Counted from the first letter of the stretch, positions 6,966 to 15,107 are shown. The stretch is 16,229 nucleotides of DNA from Bacteroidales bacterium (GCA_007122745.1 SKTA01000082.1:1-16229); one strand, 5' to 3'. Translations and numbers: made by a program. The notes: generated by a model not told the origin, from the letters alone.

Positions 6966-8042
6966 GTGCTAAAATTCCTAACCAGACGTCTCGCTTACGG
7001 CATGCTGGTGCTATTTGGTGTTGTTACTGTGGTTTTTGTTCTTTTTACAGTGTTGCCCGGCGATCCGGCACGCATGATGCTTGGTCAGCGGGCTGATCTT
7101 GCCTCGGTTGAGTCGATCCGTAAGGAACTTGGACTCGACAGGCCGCTGCATAAGCAATACCTCCATTACCTGAATGATATCTCCATAATCAGCCTGCATC
7201 GTACGGATGATCCGCAAAGCTTGATATATCTTGATCCTGGCTCCTACACTTATAAAACGATCATACAAACCGAAAATCGTGCCCTGGTTCTCAAAAAACC
7301 CTATCTGCGGCGTTCCTACCAGACCAACCGCAGTGTAACGGAGATCCTGCTCACAGCATTTCCCAATACATTATTATTGGCTTCAGTGTCTATCTTATTT
7401 GCCATGATACTTGGGGTGATGCTTGGCACGTTCATTGCATTGCAAAGGAGTGCCATGCTGGGCCGGGGTGCACTGATTTTCTCCGTTTTGGGCATGTCGC
7501 TGCCCTCTTTTTTTGCGGCCATCATTATTGCATGGGTTTTTGCATACCTGCTCGGAGATTATACCGGACTAAACATGACCGGTTCGATATGGGAAGTGGA
7601 CGATTTTGGCAGGGGTGAATACCTGTCCCTGAAAAATATCATCTTACCTGCGATTACACTTGGCATCCGGCCACTTGCGATAGTGACCGAACTGACAAGA
7701 AGCTCCCTGAAAAAGGTGATGGCCCTTGATTATATCAGAACAGCCCGTGCAAAAGGGTTGTCGGAGTACCGGATCATCACGCGCCATGCGATGAAAAATG
7801 CTATGAACCCAGTGATTACAGCGATATCGGGATGGTTTGCATCATTGATGGCCGGTGCTGTTTTTGTTGAATATGTCTTCGACTGGAAAGGGATAGGCGT
7901 AGTGATCGTGGATGCACTGGAGCACTATGATTTTCCGGTATTAATGGGTGCCGTGCTGCTCATATCAGTGGTACTCGTGCTGGTCAACATTTTTGTTGAC
8001 ATCCTCTATGCATGGCTGGATCCACGCGTACGACTTCAATAA
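6966..8042 (+). CDS. DppB/OppB-type ABC transporter permease (orphan)
   Basis: This is an inner-membrane permease of the dipeptide/oligopeptide/nickel type. It starts with a typical first helix (LTRRLAYGMLVLFGVVTVVF), then GDPARMMLGQRA and the family segment RKELGLDRPLHKQYLHYL (about 48-65). Further membrane helices lie at roughly 130-151, 166-192, 220-236, 278-300 and 325-345. The cytoplasmic EAA-loop equivalent ARAKGLSEYRIITRHAMKNA (261-280) would contact an ATPase. Between about 67 and 118 the first periplasmic loop is longer than usual and carries no family motif I recognise. The start is GTG; the next Met is inside helix 1. At 358 residues it is slightly long. No partner permease, ATPase or binding protein is in the window, so the substrate cannot be named. 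Confidence 0.85.
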   Translation: MLKFLTRRLAYGMLVLFGVVTVVFVLFTVLPGDPARMMLGQRADLASVESIRKELGLDRPLHKQYLHYLNDISIISLHRTDDPQSLIYLDPGSYTYKTIIQTENRALVLKKPYLRRSYQTNRSVTEILLTAFPNTLLLASVSILFAMILGVMLGTFIALQRSAMLGRGALIFSVLGMSLPSFFAAIIIAWVFAYLLGDYTGLNMTGSIWEVDDFGRGEYLSLKNIILPAITLGIRPLAIVTELTRSSLKKVMALDYIRTARAKGLSEYRIITRHAMKNAMNPVITAISGWFASLMAGAVFVEYVFDWKGIGVVIVDALEHYDFPVLMGAVLLISVVLVLVNIFVDILYAWLDPRVRLQ

Positions 8043-8049
8043 ATATTGT

Positions 8050-8057
8050 AACTTTAC
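8050..8057 (+). promoter_or_regulatory. Possible -7 element before tpiA
   Basis: TAACTTTA, followed by C, matches the Bacteroidota TAnnTTTG element at 7 of 8 positions, just after the permease stop and 33 nt before the tpiA ATG. No TTG is found at the expected -33 distance. It is offered as a weak candidate for a separate tpiA promoter. Confidence 0.25.
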
Positions 8058-8090
8058 CGATTCATTAATAATGATTAAATTGATATTACC

Positions 8091-8876
8091 ATGAGAAAAA
8101 AAATAGTTGCCGGTAACTGGAAAATGAACTTGTCTGCTAAAGAAGCATTGGCGTTAGTCAATGAATTAAAGGTAAAAATTGACCATCAGCCGGATACGAA
8201 AAACCCGAAAAACTCGAACGGATTGCCTGAAGTGCTGCTGTTTCCCCCTTATGTTTATCTAAGCCGCGTTTTGGAAGTGTTCAAAAACTATGAAGGGGTC
8301 TCGGTTGGTGTTCAGAATATCCACCAGGAGGGAAAAGGCGCTTTTACCGGAGAAATTTCACCGCTTATGGTGCGTTCCCTGGGAGGAACCCATACACTGA
8401 TTGGACACTCAGAAAGAAGAATCCACTTTAATGAGGATGATGAACTGCTGGCAAAGAAGGTCGCACTGGCGATGAAAAACGGTTTGATCCCGGTATACTG
8501 TTGTGGTGAAATGCTACCTGACCGGGAGGCCGGCAAACATTTCCAGCTCGTTGCCGAGCAACTCAAAAAAGGGGTCTTCTGGATGAATGAAGATGAAGTA
8601 AAGAACATCATCATTGCATACGAACCCGTGTGGGCAATAGGAACAGGCCAAACTGCAAGTCCGGAACAAGCCCAGGAAATGCACGCCTATATCCGTCAGC
8701 TGATCAGTGACCATTATTCGAATAAAATCGCTGACGAAATGACAATCCTTTACGGTGGCAGCTGTAACGCAAAAAATGCTGCAGAACTGTTTGCAAAAGA
8801 GGATGTGGACGGCGGCCTGATCGGTGGTGCTTCTCTCAAAGCAGATGATTTCTTCCGGATCATTCAATCGTTTTAA
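8091..8876 (+). CDS. tpiA: Triosephosphate isomerase
   Basis: TpiA interconverts dihydroxyacetone phosphate and glyceraldehyde 3-phosphate in glycolysis and gluconeogenesis. The catalytic residues are all present: N9 and K11 in GNWKMN, H106 in IGHSERR, and E178 in AYEPVWAIGTGQ, whose tail forms the mobile loop 6. The phosphate-binding YGGSCNAKNA (221-230) and GGLIGGASL (241-249) follow. At 261 residues it is about 10 longer than usual because of a hydrophilic insertion around residues 30-44 (DHQPDTKNPKNSNG), a known position of variation near the end of the first helix. The start is ATG at 8091. It sits 48 bp after the permease and 88 bp before prmA. Confidence 0.97.
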   Translation: MRKKIVAGNWKMNLSAKEALALVNELKVKIDHQPDTKNPKNSNGLPEVLLFPPYVYLSRVLEVFKNYEGVSVGVQNIHQEGKGAFTGEISPLMVRSLGGTHTLIGHSERRIHFNEDDELLAKKVALAMKNGLIPVYCCGEMLPDREAGKHFQLVAEQLKKGVFWMNEDEVKNIIIAYEPVWAIGTGQTASPEQAQEMHAYIRQLISDHYSNKIADEMTILYGGSCNAKNAAELFAKEDVDGGLIGGASLKADDFFRIIQSF

Positions 8877-8964
8877 AGGTGAACTGTCTGAGTGCACGTT
8901 AAACGCATGATTTTGGTTTCCCATTTCGCTTCTGTCAATAATTATTCAGTGTAAATCATTCACT

Positions 8965-9804
8965 ATGAACTATATTGAGATAAAGTGTGCCGTTGAACCT
9001 GTTGAACCATGGACGGAAATTCTGATTGCGGAGCTTGCGGATGTTGGTTTTGAGAGCTTTTCAGAAGAAGAAAACGGTTTTAAAGCATATACTTCTGCTT
9101 GTGATTATCGGGCTAAGCCTGTAAAAGAGATATTTGAAAGGAAGCGGGACTTTGGGCCTGAAAAACTTTCGTTTGAAGTGACGAAGATTGGCAGCAAGAA
9201 CTGGAATGCCGTCTGGGAGGGAAATTTTGAGGCTGTTACCATTGGTGGCAGTTGCCACATTCGTGCACCCTTTCATTCGCAGAATCCGGATGTCGGTTAT
9301 GACATTGTGATCGAACCCAAAATGTCATTTGGTACCGGACATCACGAAACCACATCGCTGGTGGTGGAATGGCTTCTTGAAACAGAACTTCAGGAAAAAT
9401 CTGTTCTGGACATGGGTTGTGGCACAGGTGTTTTGGCTATTCTGGCTGCAAAAAAAGGTGCGAAACCGATAACAGCCATCGATAATTATCTGTTTGCCTA
9501 CGAAAACACCATCGAAAACGCAGAAAGAAATGGCATTGATGACATGAAAGTGTTGCATGGGGATGCAAAACTGCTTGGTGATGAATTGTACGATGTGGTT
9601 ATAGCCAATATCACCAGAAATGTACTTCTTGAGGACATGGCTGCTTATAACAATGTTTTAAAACCTGGTGGGATCATGTTTTTAAGTGGTTTTCTCTATT
9701 TTGACAGAGATATTATTTTTGATGAAGCCATGAAACTGGGTTTGCAAAATGGTGGTGAAAAGAATTTGAAAGACTGGGTTTCATTGAAATTCCTTAAACT
9801 TTAG
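8965..9804 (+). CDS. prmA: Ribosomal protein L11 methyltransferase
   Basis: PrmA trimethylates lysines and the N-terminus of ribosomal protein L11 with S-adenosylmethionine. The N-terminal substrate-recognition domain (about 1-90) ends with the family segment NWNAVWEGNFEA (79-90). The linker motif SFGTGHHETT (121-130) leads into a class I Rossmann methyltransferase fold with DMGCGTG (149-155), the acidic AID (171-173), a GDAK segment (199-202) and NITRNVL (215-221). It is 279 residues, a normal length for Bacteroidota PrmA. The start is ATG at 8965. The stop is followed 4 nt later by plsY, so the two are probably cotranscribed. The 88-bp gap upstream has no convincing promoter, only a 10-bp palindrome at 8937-8946. 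Confidence 0.95.
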   Translation: MNYIEIKCAVEPVEPWTEILIAELADVGFESFSEEENGFKAYTSACDYRAKPVKEIFERKRDFGPEKLSFEVTKIGSKNWNAVWEGNFEAVTIGGSCHIRAPFHSQNPDVGYDIVIEPKMSFGTGHHETTSLVVEWLLETELQEKSVLDMGCGTGVLAILAAKKGAKPITAIDNYLFAYENTIENAERNGIDDMKVLHGDAKLLGDELYDVVIANITRNVLLEDMAAYNNVLKPGGIMFLSGFLYFDRDIIFDEAMKLGLQNGGEKNLKDWVSLKFLKL

Positions 9805-9808
9805 CATA

Positions 9809-10453
9809 ATGTTTGAACAGCATGGCATTTATTTATTAAGTATCCTGATATTTATTTCTGCATACCTTATCGGATCTGTTCCAACGGCTATTTTAGCCGG
9901 CAAGTGGTTTCGAGGCATAGATATCAGGGAACATGGAAGTGGTAATGCCGGGGCTACAAATGCCATGCGTGTTCTGGGTCCGAAAATTGGTATGGGTGTG
10001 CTGATTATCGATGCGCTAAAGGGGATTGCAGCAGTAAGTTTGGCCATTCTGATCAGGGATGCTTTTACTTCTGAGGTGGTCTTTGTGATCTATCAGCTTA
10101 TTTTAGGAGCTGCTGCAATTATCGGACACGTACTCCCTGTTTTTGCGTCATTTAAAGGGGGGAAAGGGGTTGCAACGCTTGTAGGGATCGTCATCATACT
10201 GTTTCCTGAGGTGTTTTTAATCTGTTTGGGGGTGTTTTTATTTGTATTTTTGACTTCCAGATATGTTTCCCTGGCATCCATAACCGCAGGTGTTTCACTT
10301 CCGGTTGTTGCGGTTCTTGTTCAGGATGGTATTTTGATGCCAAAGTTGTTTTTTGCCATTGCTGTTGCCCTGTTTGTGCCAATCACCCACAAGAATAACA
10401 TTAGAAGGTTACTCCGTGGAGAGGAAAACCGGATTAATTTCAGAAAAAAATAG
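9809..10453 (+). CDS. plsY: Acyl-phosphate:glycerol-3-phosphate acyltransferase
   Basis: PlsY is an integral membrane enzyme that acylates the sn-1 position of glycerol 3-phosphate using acyl-phosphate, the first committed step of phospholipid synthesis in most bacteria. The three cytoplasmic active-site motifs are visible: GSVPTA (22-27), the HGSGNAGATN block (42-51) and FKGGKGVAT (115-123), preceded by GHVLP. Hydrophobic segments appear at about 8-28, 60-82, 92-112, 124-150 and 155-190. The C-terminus ends with basic residues (RRLLRGEENRINFRKK). It is 214 residues, typical. The ATG lies 4 nt after the prmA stop. PlsX, which makes its acyl-phosphate substrate, is not in the window. Confidence 0.96.
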   Translation: MFEQHGIYLLSILIFISAYLIGSVPTAILAGKWFRGIDIREHGSGNAGATNAMRVLGPKIGMGVLIIDALKGIAAVSLAILIRDAFTSEVVFVIYQLILGAAAIIGHVLPVFASFKGGKGVATLVGIVIILFPEVFLICLGVFLFVFLTSRYVSLASITAGVSLPVVAVLVQDGILMPKLFFAIAVALFVPITHKNNIRRLLRGEENRINFRKK

Positions 10454-10500
10454 AAACTGTTGTGATTACTTTGTTTTCTTAATGATCATTTCTTCGATTT

Positions 10501-10531
10501 TTTGGTTAATTTTGTTAGGATGATTATTTTG
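10501..10531 (+). promoter_or_regulatory. Promoter candidate for the M48-NfeD-FloA unit
   Basis: TTTG at 10501-10504 and TTATTTTG at 10524-10531 are separated by 19 bp. The -7 box matches TAnnTTTG at 7 of 8 positions. It lies in the 96-bp gap after plsY, 18 nt ahead of the GTG start of the protease gene, so the transcript would have a short leader. A 10-bp palindrome, AATGATCATT (10481-10490), sits just upstream and could be an operator or chance. Confidence 0.4.
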
Positions 10532-10549
10532 TGATCTAAATTATAAACG

Positions 10550-11350
10550 GTGAAGAAAAGGGTTTTGTTGATATTACTGGTGGCGGTCAACTTCATGTAT
10601 GCCTGCTCCAGCGTTCCTATCACAGGGCGTCGCCAGTTTCGAATGCTGCCTGAGGGTTTGCTTGGAGAAATGGCTGCGGCCAACTACCAGGGTTTTATGG
10701 ATGAACATACCGTTGTGCCCGCCTCAGATCCGCGCGCCCGCATGGTTCGACAGTCAGGAGAAAAAATCTCGACTGCTGTGGTTAACTATTTAAGAGATAC
10801 CAACCAGGCATCAAGGGTGCAGGATTTTGAATGGGCATTCAACCTGGTTGAAAGCGATCAGGTCAACGCATGGGCCATGCCTGGTGGTAAAGTTGCTGTG
10901 TATACCGGGATCCTTGATCTAACGCGTGATGAGAATGGCCTTGCCGTTGTTATGGCACATGAGATCGCGCATATTGTGGCAAGACATGGCAACGAAAGAA
11001 TGAGTCAGCAACTGGTCCTTACCATGGGGGCTGTTTCGCTTGATGTGGCACTTCGCGAAAAACCGGAACTGACACGTGATCTGTTTATGCTTACATATGG
11101 GGTGGGAGGTACTCTTGGCAGTCTTGCATACAGCCGCCAGCACGAATATGAAGCTGACAAACTGGGAATGGTTTTTATGGCCATGGCGGGCTACGACCCC
11201 TCACATACCATCACTTTCTGGGAAAGAATGCTTACATTGTCCGGGGGGTCGCAACCTCCTGAGTTTTTGAGTACACACCCTGCAAATCAATCCAGAATTG
11301 ATGCAGCAAGGAAATTTATGCCCGAAGCCATGACCTATTATAAACAATAG
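10550..11350 (+). CDS. M48-family zinc metalloprotease lipoprotein
   Basis: This is a periplasm-facing metalloprotease of the M48 (Oma1/LoiP/YcaL-like) group. A lipoprotein signal peptide covers residues 1-18, and the lipobox FMYAC places the lipidated cysteine at C19, followed by SSVPITGRRQ, a stretch I associate with this group. The zinc site is HEIAH (137-141), with the third ligand probably E199 in HEYEAD. The C-terminal FLSTHPANQSRI motif (239-250) is also typical. The start is GTG: an in-frame TAA lies two codons upstream and the next Met falls inside the signal peptide. NfeD follows after 14 nt and FloA after that, suggesting one transcription unit. Its likely role is quality control of envelope proteins; the substrate is unknown. 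Confidence 0.9.
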   Translation: MKKRVLLILLVAVNFMYACSSVPITGRRQFRMLPEGLLGEMAAANYQGFMDEHTVVPASDPRARMVRQSGEKISTAVVNYLRDTNQASRVQDFEWAFNLVESDQVNAWAMPGGKVAVYTGILDLTRDENGLAVVMAHEIAHIVARHGNERMSQQLVLTMGAVSLDVALREKPELTRDLFMLTYGVGGTLGSLAYSRQHEYEADKLGMVFMAMAGYDPSHTITFWERMLTLSGGSQPPEFLSTHPANQSRIDAARKFMPEAMTYYKQ

Positions 11351-11364
11351 TAATTTTCAAAAGG

Positions 11365-11835
11365 ATGACCTGGTTGATTGTTTTAAGCCTTATTATCGTG
11401 GGAATCATTTTCCTGCTTTTAGAGATACTTGTCGTTCCGGGCTCCACCGTGGTTGGCCTGTTCGGATTGGGTCTGGTGATCGGCGGTATCGTTGTTTCAT
11501 TTAACCATTATGGAGTGGAAGCAGGTGTCTTTACCCTCGCAGGGTCACTGGTCGTAAGTTTGTTGGGCATCGGAATTGCCCTGAGGTCAAATACCTGGAA
11601 AAAAGCGATGCACAGCTCCTCTATCGATGGTCGTGTGAATGTCGTTGAACCGGATAAGGTTGTTAAAGGGGATGAAGGGATCAGCATTACCAGGCTAAAC
11701 CCGATGGGAAAGGCGATGATTGATGAGGAGTATTACGAGGTGAAGTCAAAGGATAACCTCATTCCGGAAAATACACCCATTTTAGTTGTAAAAGTTGAAG
11801 GAAATAGAATTATTGTTAAATCAAAAGAAGAATAA
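11365..11835 (+). CDS. NfeD family membrane protein (short form)
   Basis: This is a short NfeD protein without the ClpP-like serine protease domain found in the long form. About three hydrophobic segments (4-25, 28-46 and 52-73) are followed by a small soluble domain (about 85-156) expected to be the OB-fold typical of NfeD C-termini. The segments DGRVNVVEP and GISITRLNPMGKAMIDEEYYEV, and a closing VKVEGNRIIVK, fit that fold. Short NfeD genes are commonly adjacent to SPFH/flotillin genes, and here FloA begins 3 nt after its stop. An AAAAGG element ahead of the ATG gives modest ribosome-binding support. The likely role is assembling or tethering the flotillin-like scaffold; the molecular function is not known. 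Confidence 0.9.
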   Translation: MTWLIVLSLIIVGIIFLLLEILVVPGSTVVGLFGLGLVIGGIVVSFNHYGVEAGVFTLAGSLVVSLLGIGIALRSNTWKKAMHSSSIDGRVNVVEPDKVVKGDEGISITRLNPMGKAMIDEEYYEVKSKDNLIPENTPILVVKVEGNRIIVKSKEE

Positions 11836-11838
11836 ATT

Positions 11839-12843
11839 ATGGAAAACATTGGAGTCATTATTGCCATTGCCCTGGTGAGTATCGTGGGTTTATGGATAAT
11901 TTTTTATTTTATCCCGGTAGGATTGTGGTTTTCAGCACTGGTCTCGGGTGTGCGCATCAGCTTGTTGCAGCTTGTCCTGATGCGCTGGAGAAAGATCCCG
12001 CCTGCTGTGATCGTTAATAACCTGATATCGGCAACAAAAGCCGGACTTACCCTCAATCGAAATGACCTGGAAGCGCATTACCTGGCCGGCGGTCGTGTTA
12101 AAGCAGTTGTGAACGCTTTGATCAGCGCCGATAAGGCAAATATTCCGCTGGATTTTAAAACCGCAACCGCAATTGACCTTGCCGGTCGTGATGTATTGGA
12201 GGCCGTGCAGATGTCTGTAAAACCCAAGGTGATCAATACACCTCCAGTAGCTGCTGTGGCAAAAGATGGGATTCAGCTTATTGCGAAGGCGAGGGTGACA
12301 CTGCGTGCAAACATTAAACAGCTTGTTGGAGGGGCCGGCGAGGAGACCATCCTTGCCAGGGTAGGTGAAGGGATTGTGACCTCCATCGGTTCAGCCCAAC
12401 ATCACAAACAGGTGTTGGAGAACCCCGACAGCATCTCAAAAGTGGTCCTTTCCAAGGGGCTTGACTCAGGAACTGCCTATGAGATCCTCTCCATCGATAT
12501 CGCCGATATTGATGTAGGTAAAAACATCGGTGCGATGCTGCAGATCGACCAGGCAAATGCCGACAAGAACATTGCACAGGCCAAGGCGGAAGAAAGACGC
12601 GCAATGGCCGTGGCAGCAGAGCAGGAGATGAAGGCCAAAGCCCAGGAAGCCAGAGCCAAGGTGATCCAGGAAGAGGCAGAGATCCCAAAAGCGATCTCAG
12701 AATCATTCAGAAGTGGAAATCTCGGAATCATGGATTTTTACCGGATGGAAAACATCAAAGCAGATACATCCATGAGAGACCAAATCGGCCGTCCGGGAAG
12801 CTCCCGCACCAGTAGAGGGAAATCGGACGATAGCACCAAATAA
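11839..12843 (+). CDS. floA: Flotillin-like protein FloA
   Basis: FloA scaffolds functional membrane microdomains; in Bacillus subtilis it affects membrane fluidity, protein secretion and signalling. The 334-residue protein has a hydrophobic N-terminal membrane hairpin (about 4-35), then the conserved FloA/UPF0365 region. That region includes MRWRKIPP (48-55), SATKAGL and LEAHYLAGGRVKAVVNALI, followed by the SPFH-like part with GEETILARVGEGIV. A long Ala/Glu/Lys-rich helix (about 235-285) would form the oligomerising coiled coil. The segment GNLGIMDFYRMENI closes the conserved part, and a Ser/Arg/Lys-rich tail follows. The start is ATG, 3 nt after nfeD. A strong hairpin 20 nt past the stop probably ends the transcript. 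The identification is secure. Confidence 0.96.
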   Translation: MENIGVIIAIALVSIVGLWIIFYFIPVGLWFSALVSGVRISLLQLVLMRWRKIPPAVIVNNLISATKAGLTLNRNDLEAHYLAGGRVKAVVNALISADKANIPLDFKTATAIDLAGRDVLEAVQMSVKPKVINTPPVAAVAKDGIQLIAKARVTLRANIKQLVGGAGEETILARVGEGIVTSIGSAQHHKQVLENPDSISKVVLSKGLDSGTAYEILSIDIADIDVGKNIGAMLQIDQANADKNIAQAKAEERRAMAVAAEQEMKAKAQEARAKVIQEEAEIPKAISESFRSGNLGIMDFYRMENIKADTSMRDQIGRPGSSRTSRGKSDDSTK

Positions 12844-12862
12844 TCATTGAATAAATGCTTCC

Positions 12863-12894
12863 AAAGGCCATCTGCCAAACGGCAGGTGGCCTTT
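12863..12894 (+). terminator. Strong hairpin after floA, likely terminator
   Basis: A 14-bp stem pairs AAAGGCCATCTGCC (12863-12876) with GGCAGGTGGCCTTT (12881-12894) around an AAAC loop, with a single G-T wobble. Flanking A and T residues give a short T tract on the 3' side of the arm, though no long U run follows. It lies 20 nt past the floA stop and before the next promoter candidate, so it is best read as a terminator for the M48-NfeD-FloA unit. Confidence 0.7.
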
Positions 12895-12930
12895 GATGTA
12901 TGGACCTGTCGAAAACTCTGTTTTTAGCAT

Positions 12931-12938
12931 TATCTTTG
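12931..12938 (+). promoter_or_regulatory. -7 promoter element for the VWA-like gene
   Basis: TATCTTTG, followed by CA, is an exact TAnnTTTG match 43 nt upstream of the ATG at 12982 and after the floA hairpin. The expected -33 site at about 12906-12910 reads CTGTC, a poor fit. Transcription would start near 12944. Its position between a terminator and a start codon makes it credible despite the weak upstream element. Confidence 0.45.
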
Positions 12939-12981
12939 CAGCACTTAAAATTTCGTAGTTACCTCTGCCTTAAAATATATT

Positions 12982-15063
12982 ATGGATTTTAACATCATAT
13001 TTGATTACCCCTTTTGGTTTATATTGCTCTGCCTGGTCACTGGAATAATCTACAGTGCCATTTTATATTACCGAAACAACAAAGATGGCTTCGGGAAGAT
13101 CCTGAAAACAGTCCTGGCAGTGTTCCGGTTTCTGGTAGTCAGCCTGATGGCTTTTCTGCTTCTCTCTCCGCTGATCGAAAGACGGATGTATGAGGTGGAA
13201 GAACCGCTGCTGCTATTCCTTCAGGATAACTCCACCTCTGTTGCAATGGTTCGGGACTCCGCCTATTACAGAACCGGCTATCAGGAAGAAATAAATAGCT
13301 TTCTCAATTTGATGTCAGATGATTTTGATACAAGGCTTTATGGCTTTGGAGAAGAATTTTCACTGATTGATACGTTCGATTTTTCCGGACGTGTTACCCA
13401 TATGTCACAGGTTTTTCGGGAGATTGATGCCAGGTACAGCAACCGAAACATCGGTGCAGTGATCATGGCAGGCGACGGGATATTTAACAGGGGGATAAAT
13501 CCCGTGTTTGCTGCTTCCCGTGTGCCATATCCAATCTATACGGTTGCCCTGGGAGACACTTTACCGCGTCGCGATGTGATATTGAGCACTGTAAATCATA
13601 ACAGAATCACCTATCTTGAAAACCGCTTTCCTGTGGAGGTTACGGTAGAGGCATTTGAAAGCAGCGGCCTGAACAGCAGATTGACCATTACGCACGATGG
13701 CAATGAGCTCTTTTCTGAAGTTGTGGAATTCACATCAAACCATCACATCGAGACAATCAGTCTTTATCTCGATGCCGATCAGGCCGGCATGCTGCGTTAT
13801 GAAGCTTCATTTTCTCCTGTTCCGGATGAGGTGAGTCTTGAAAACAACAAAAGATCTTTCTTTGTTGATGTGATCGACGGGAGACAACAGGTGCTGATGC
13901 TGGCCAACAGTCCGCATCCGGATGTGGGTGCCATTAAGAAATCGTTGGAGGATAATGATCATTATGAGGTGGAGGCCATGCTCATCACCGATTTTGAAGG
14001 CAGCCTGGAAGCTTATGACCTGATCATCCTGCATCAGTTACCATCACGACAGAACCTTGCCCGGGAGGTGTTTGACCACGCAAGGGAACACCAGACAGCG
14101 ATTTTATTCATTACAGGAAGCCAAACCGACCTGGATGCTTTCAATGATTCGCAGCAGTTGTTAAACATTCAACCACGATCGCAGGAACTCACAGAGGTTT
14201 TGCCTGAATACAACCGTGGCTTTGTGTATTTCTCACTGCAGGAAACAAGTGTGAACCTTTTCCCGCTCTTACCACCTTTATTTGCTCCCTTTGCAACCTA
14301 CGAGGCAGCATCTGATGCCGGAGTGATGATGTATCAGAAAGTTGGGCAGGTGGTTACTGAACAGCCCCTGATTCTTTTTTCGGGTGATGGTCAAACCGGT
14401 GTCATTACCGGTGAAGGGATCTGGAGATGGAGACTGAATACCTTCATGCGGCATGGGGATCATTCCCCGTTTGATGAGATATTGTCCAGGATTGTTCAAT
14501 ACCTTTCCATCCAGAAAGACCGGAGCCGTTTCAGGGTCAGCTCAGGACAACTGGTCTATGAAAATGAATCTGTTCTTTTTGATGCGGAATTATATAACAG
14601 GAGTTTTGAACTGGTTAATGATCCGGAGGTGCAATTGTTTATCACGAATGAGGAGGGAGTCGAACTTCCCTATGTCATGTCGCGAACTTCCAATGCCTAC
14701 CGCCTGGATGCGGGCACCTTCACGCCCGGCAACTACCAATGGGAAGCAAGGGTAATATTTGGCGGGGAAACTTTTGAAGAATCCGGTGTTTTTACGATCT
14801 CTGCACTCGATATAGAAAGCCTGCAAACCATTGCCAATCATACACTTCTCTATCAATTGGCCGATCAGACTGGCGGAGCCCTGTTTTTTCCCGGACAATG
14901 GGATGAAATGGGTGTACACCTTAACAACAGGGATGACATAAGACAGCGGTTATATGTGCATAGGGAATATATTGAGATTGTAAACATGAAATTGCTGTTC
15001 TTTATTATCCTGTTTTTTTTAGCCATCGAATGGTTCGTGCGGAAGAGAAGCGGCGGGTATTAA
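12982..15063 (+). CDS. Membrane-anchored VWA-like protein with C-terminal TM helix
   Basis: This is a large protein of 693 residues with two N-terminal membrane segments (about 11-30 and 42-62), a long hydrophilic region, and one C-terminal segment (about 673-689) ending in RKRSGGY. The hydrophilic part begins with a von Willebrand A-like fold: LFLQDNSTSV gives a D82-x-S84-x-S86 MIDAS motif, T139 may be the third loop, and MAGDGIFNRG (162-171) replaces the usual TDG loop. A beta-rich segment (about 200-300) follows. Next comes an alpha/beta segment (about 300-420, starting RQQVLMLANSPHP) resembling class I glutamine-amidotransferase-like folds, then beta-rich regions. I cannot assign a function. 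The layout recalls Bat-like and membrane VWA proteins that sense or scaffold envelope components. It has no MoxR ATPase or Bat neighbour here. Confidence 0.75.
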   Translation: MDFNIIFDYPFWFILLCLVTGIIYSAILYYRNNKDGFGKILKTVLAVFRFLVVSLMAFLLLSPLIERRMYEVEEPLLLFLQDNSTSVAMVRDSAYYRTGYQEEINSFLNLMSDDFDTRLYGFGEEFSLIDTFDFSGRVTHMSQVFREIDARYSNRNIGAVIMAGDGIFNRGINPVFAASRVPYPIYTVALGDTLPRRDVILSTVNHNRITYLENRFPVEVTVEAFESSGLNSRLTITHDGNELFSEVVEFTSNHHIETISLYLDADQAGMLRYEASFSPVPDEVSLENNKRSFFVDVIDGRQQVLMLANSPHPDVGAIKKSLEDNDHYEVEAMLITDFEGSLEAYDLIILHQLPSRQNLAREVFDHAREHQTAILFITGSQTDLDAFNDSQQLLNIQPRSQELTEVLPEYNRGFVYFSLQETSVNLFPLLPPLFAPFATYEAASDAGVMMYQKVGQVVTEQPLILFSGDGQTGVITGEGIWRWRLNTFMRHGDHSPFDEILSRIVQYLSIQKDRSRFRVSSGQLVYENESVLFDAELYNRSFELVNDPEVQLFITNEEGVELPYVMSRTSNAYRLDAGTFTPGNYQWEARVIFGGETFEESGVFTISALDIESLQTIANHTLLYQLADQTGGALFFPGQWDEMGVHLNNRDDIRQRLYVHREYIEIVNMKLLFFIILFFLAIEWFVRKRSGGY

Positions 15064-15107
15064 GATCGATTTTGGGTATCATTAATTAACCGATGTGCTA
15101 TTTGTTG

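Noticed and set aside
8937..8964. Palindrome AATAATTATT and the AGTG...CACT inverted repeat before prmA as an operator
   Set aside because: Both are short and AT-rich or loosely spaced, and could occur by chance; no promoter element is positioned with them.
12314..12706. 130-residue open frame on the minus strand within floA
   Set aside because: It lies opposite the Ala/Glu-rich part of floA, has a low-complexity Pro/Leu/Ser/Trp-rich translation and no recognisable motif. It is a shadow of the coding strand.
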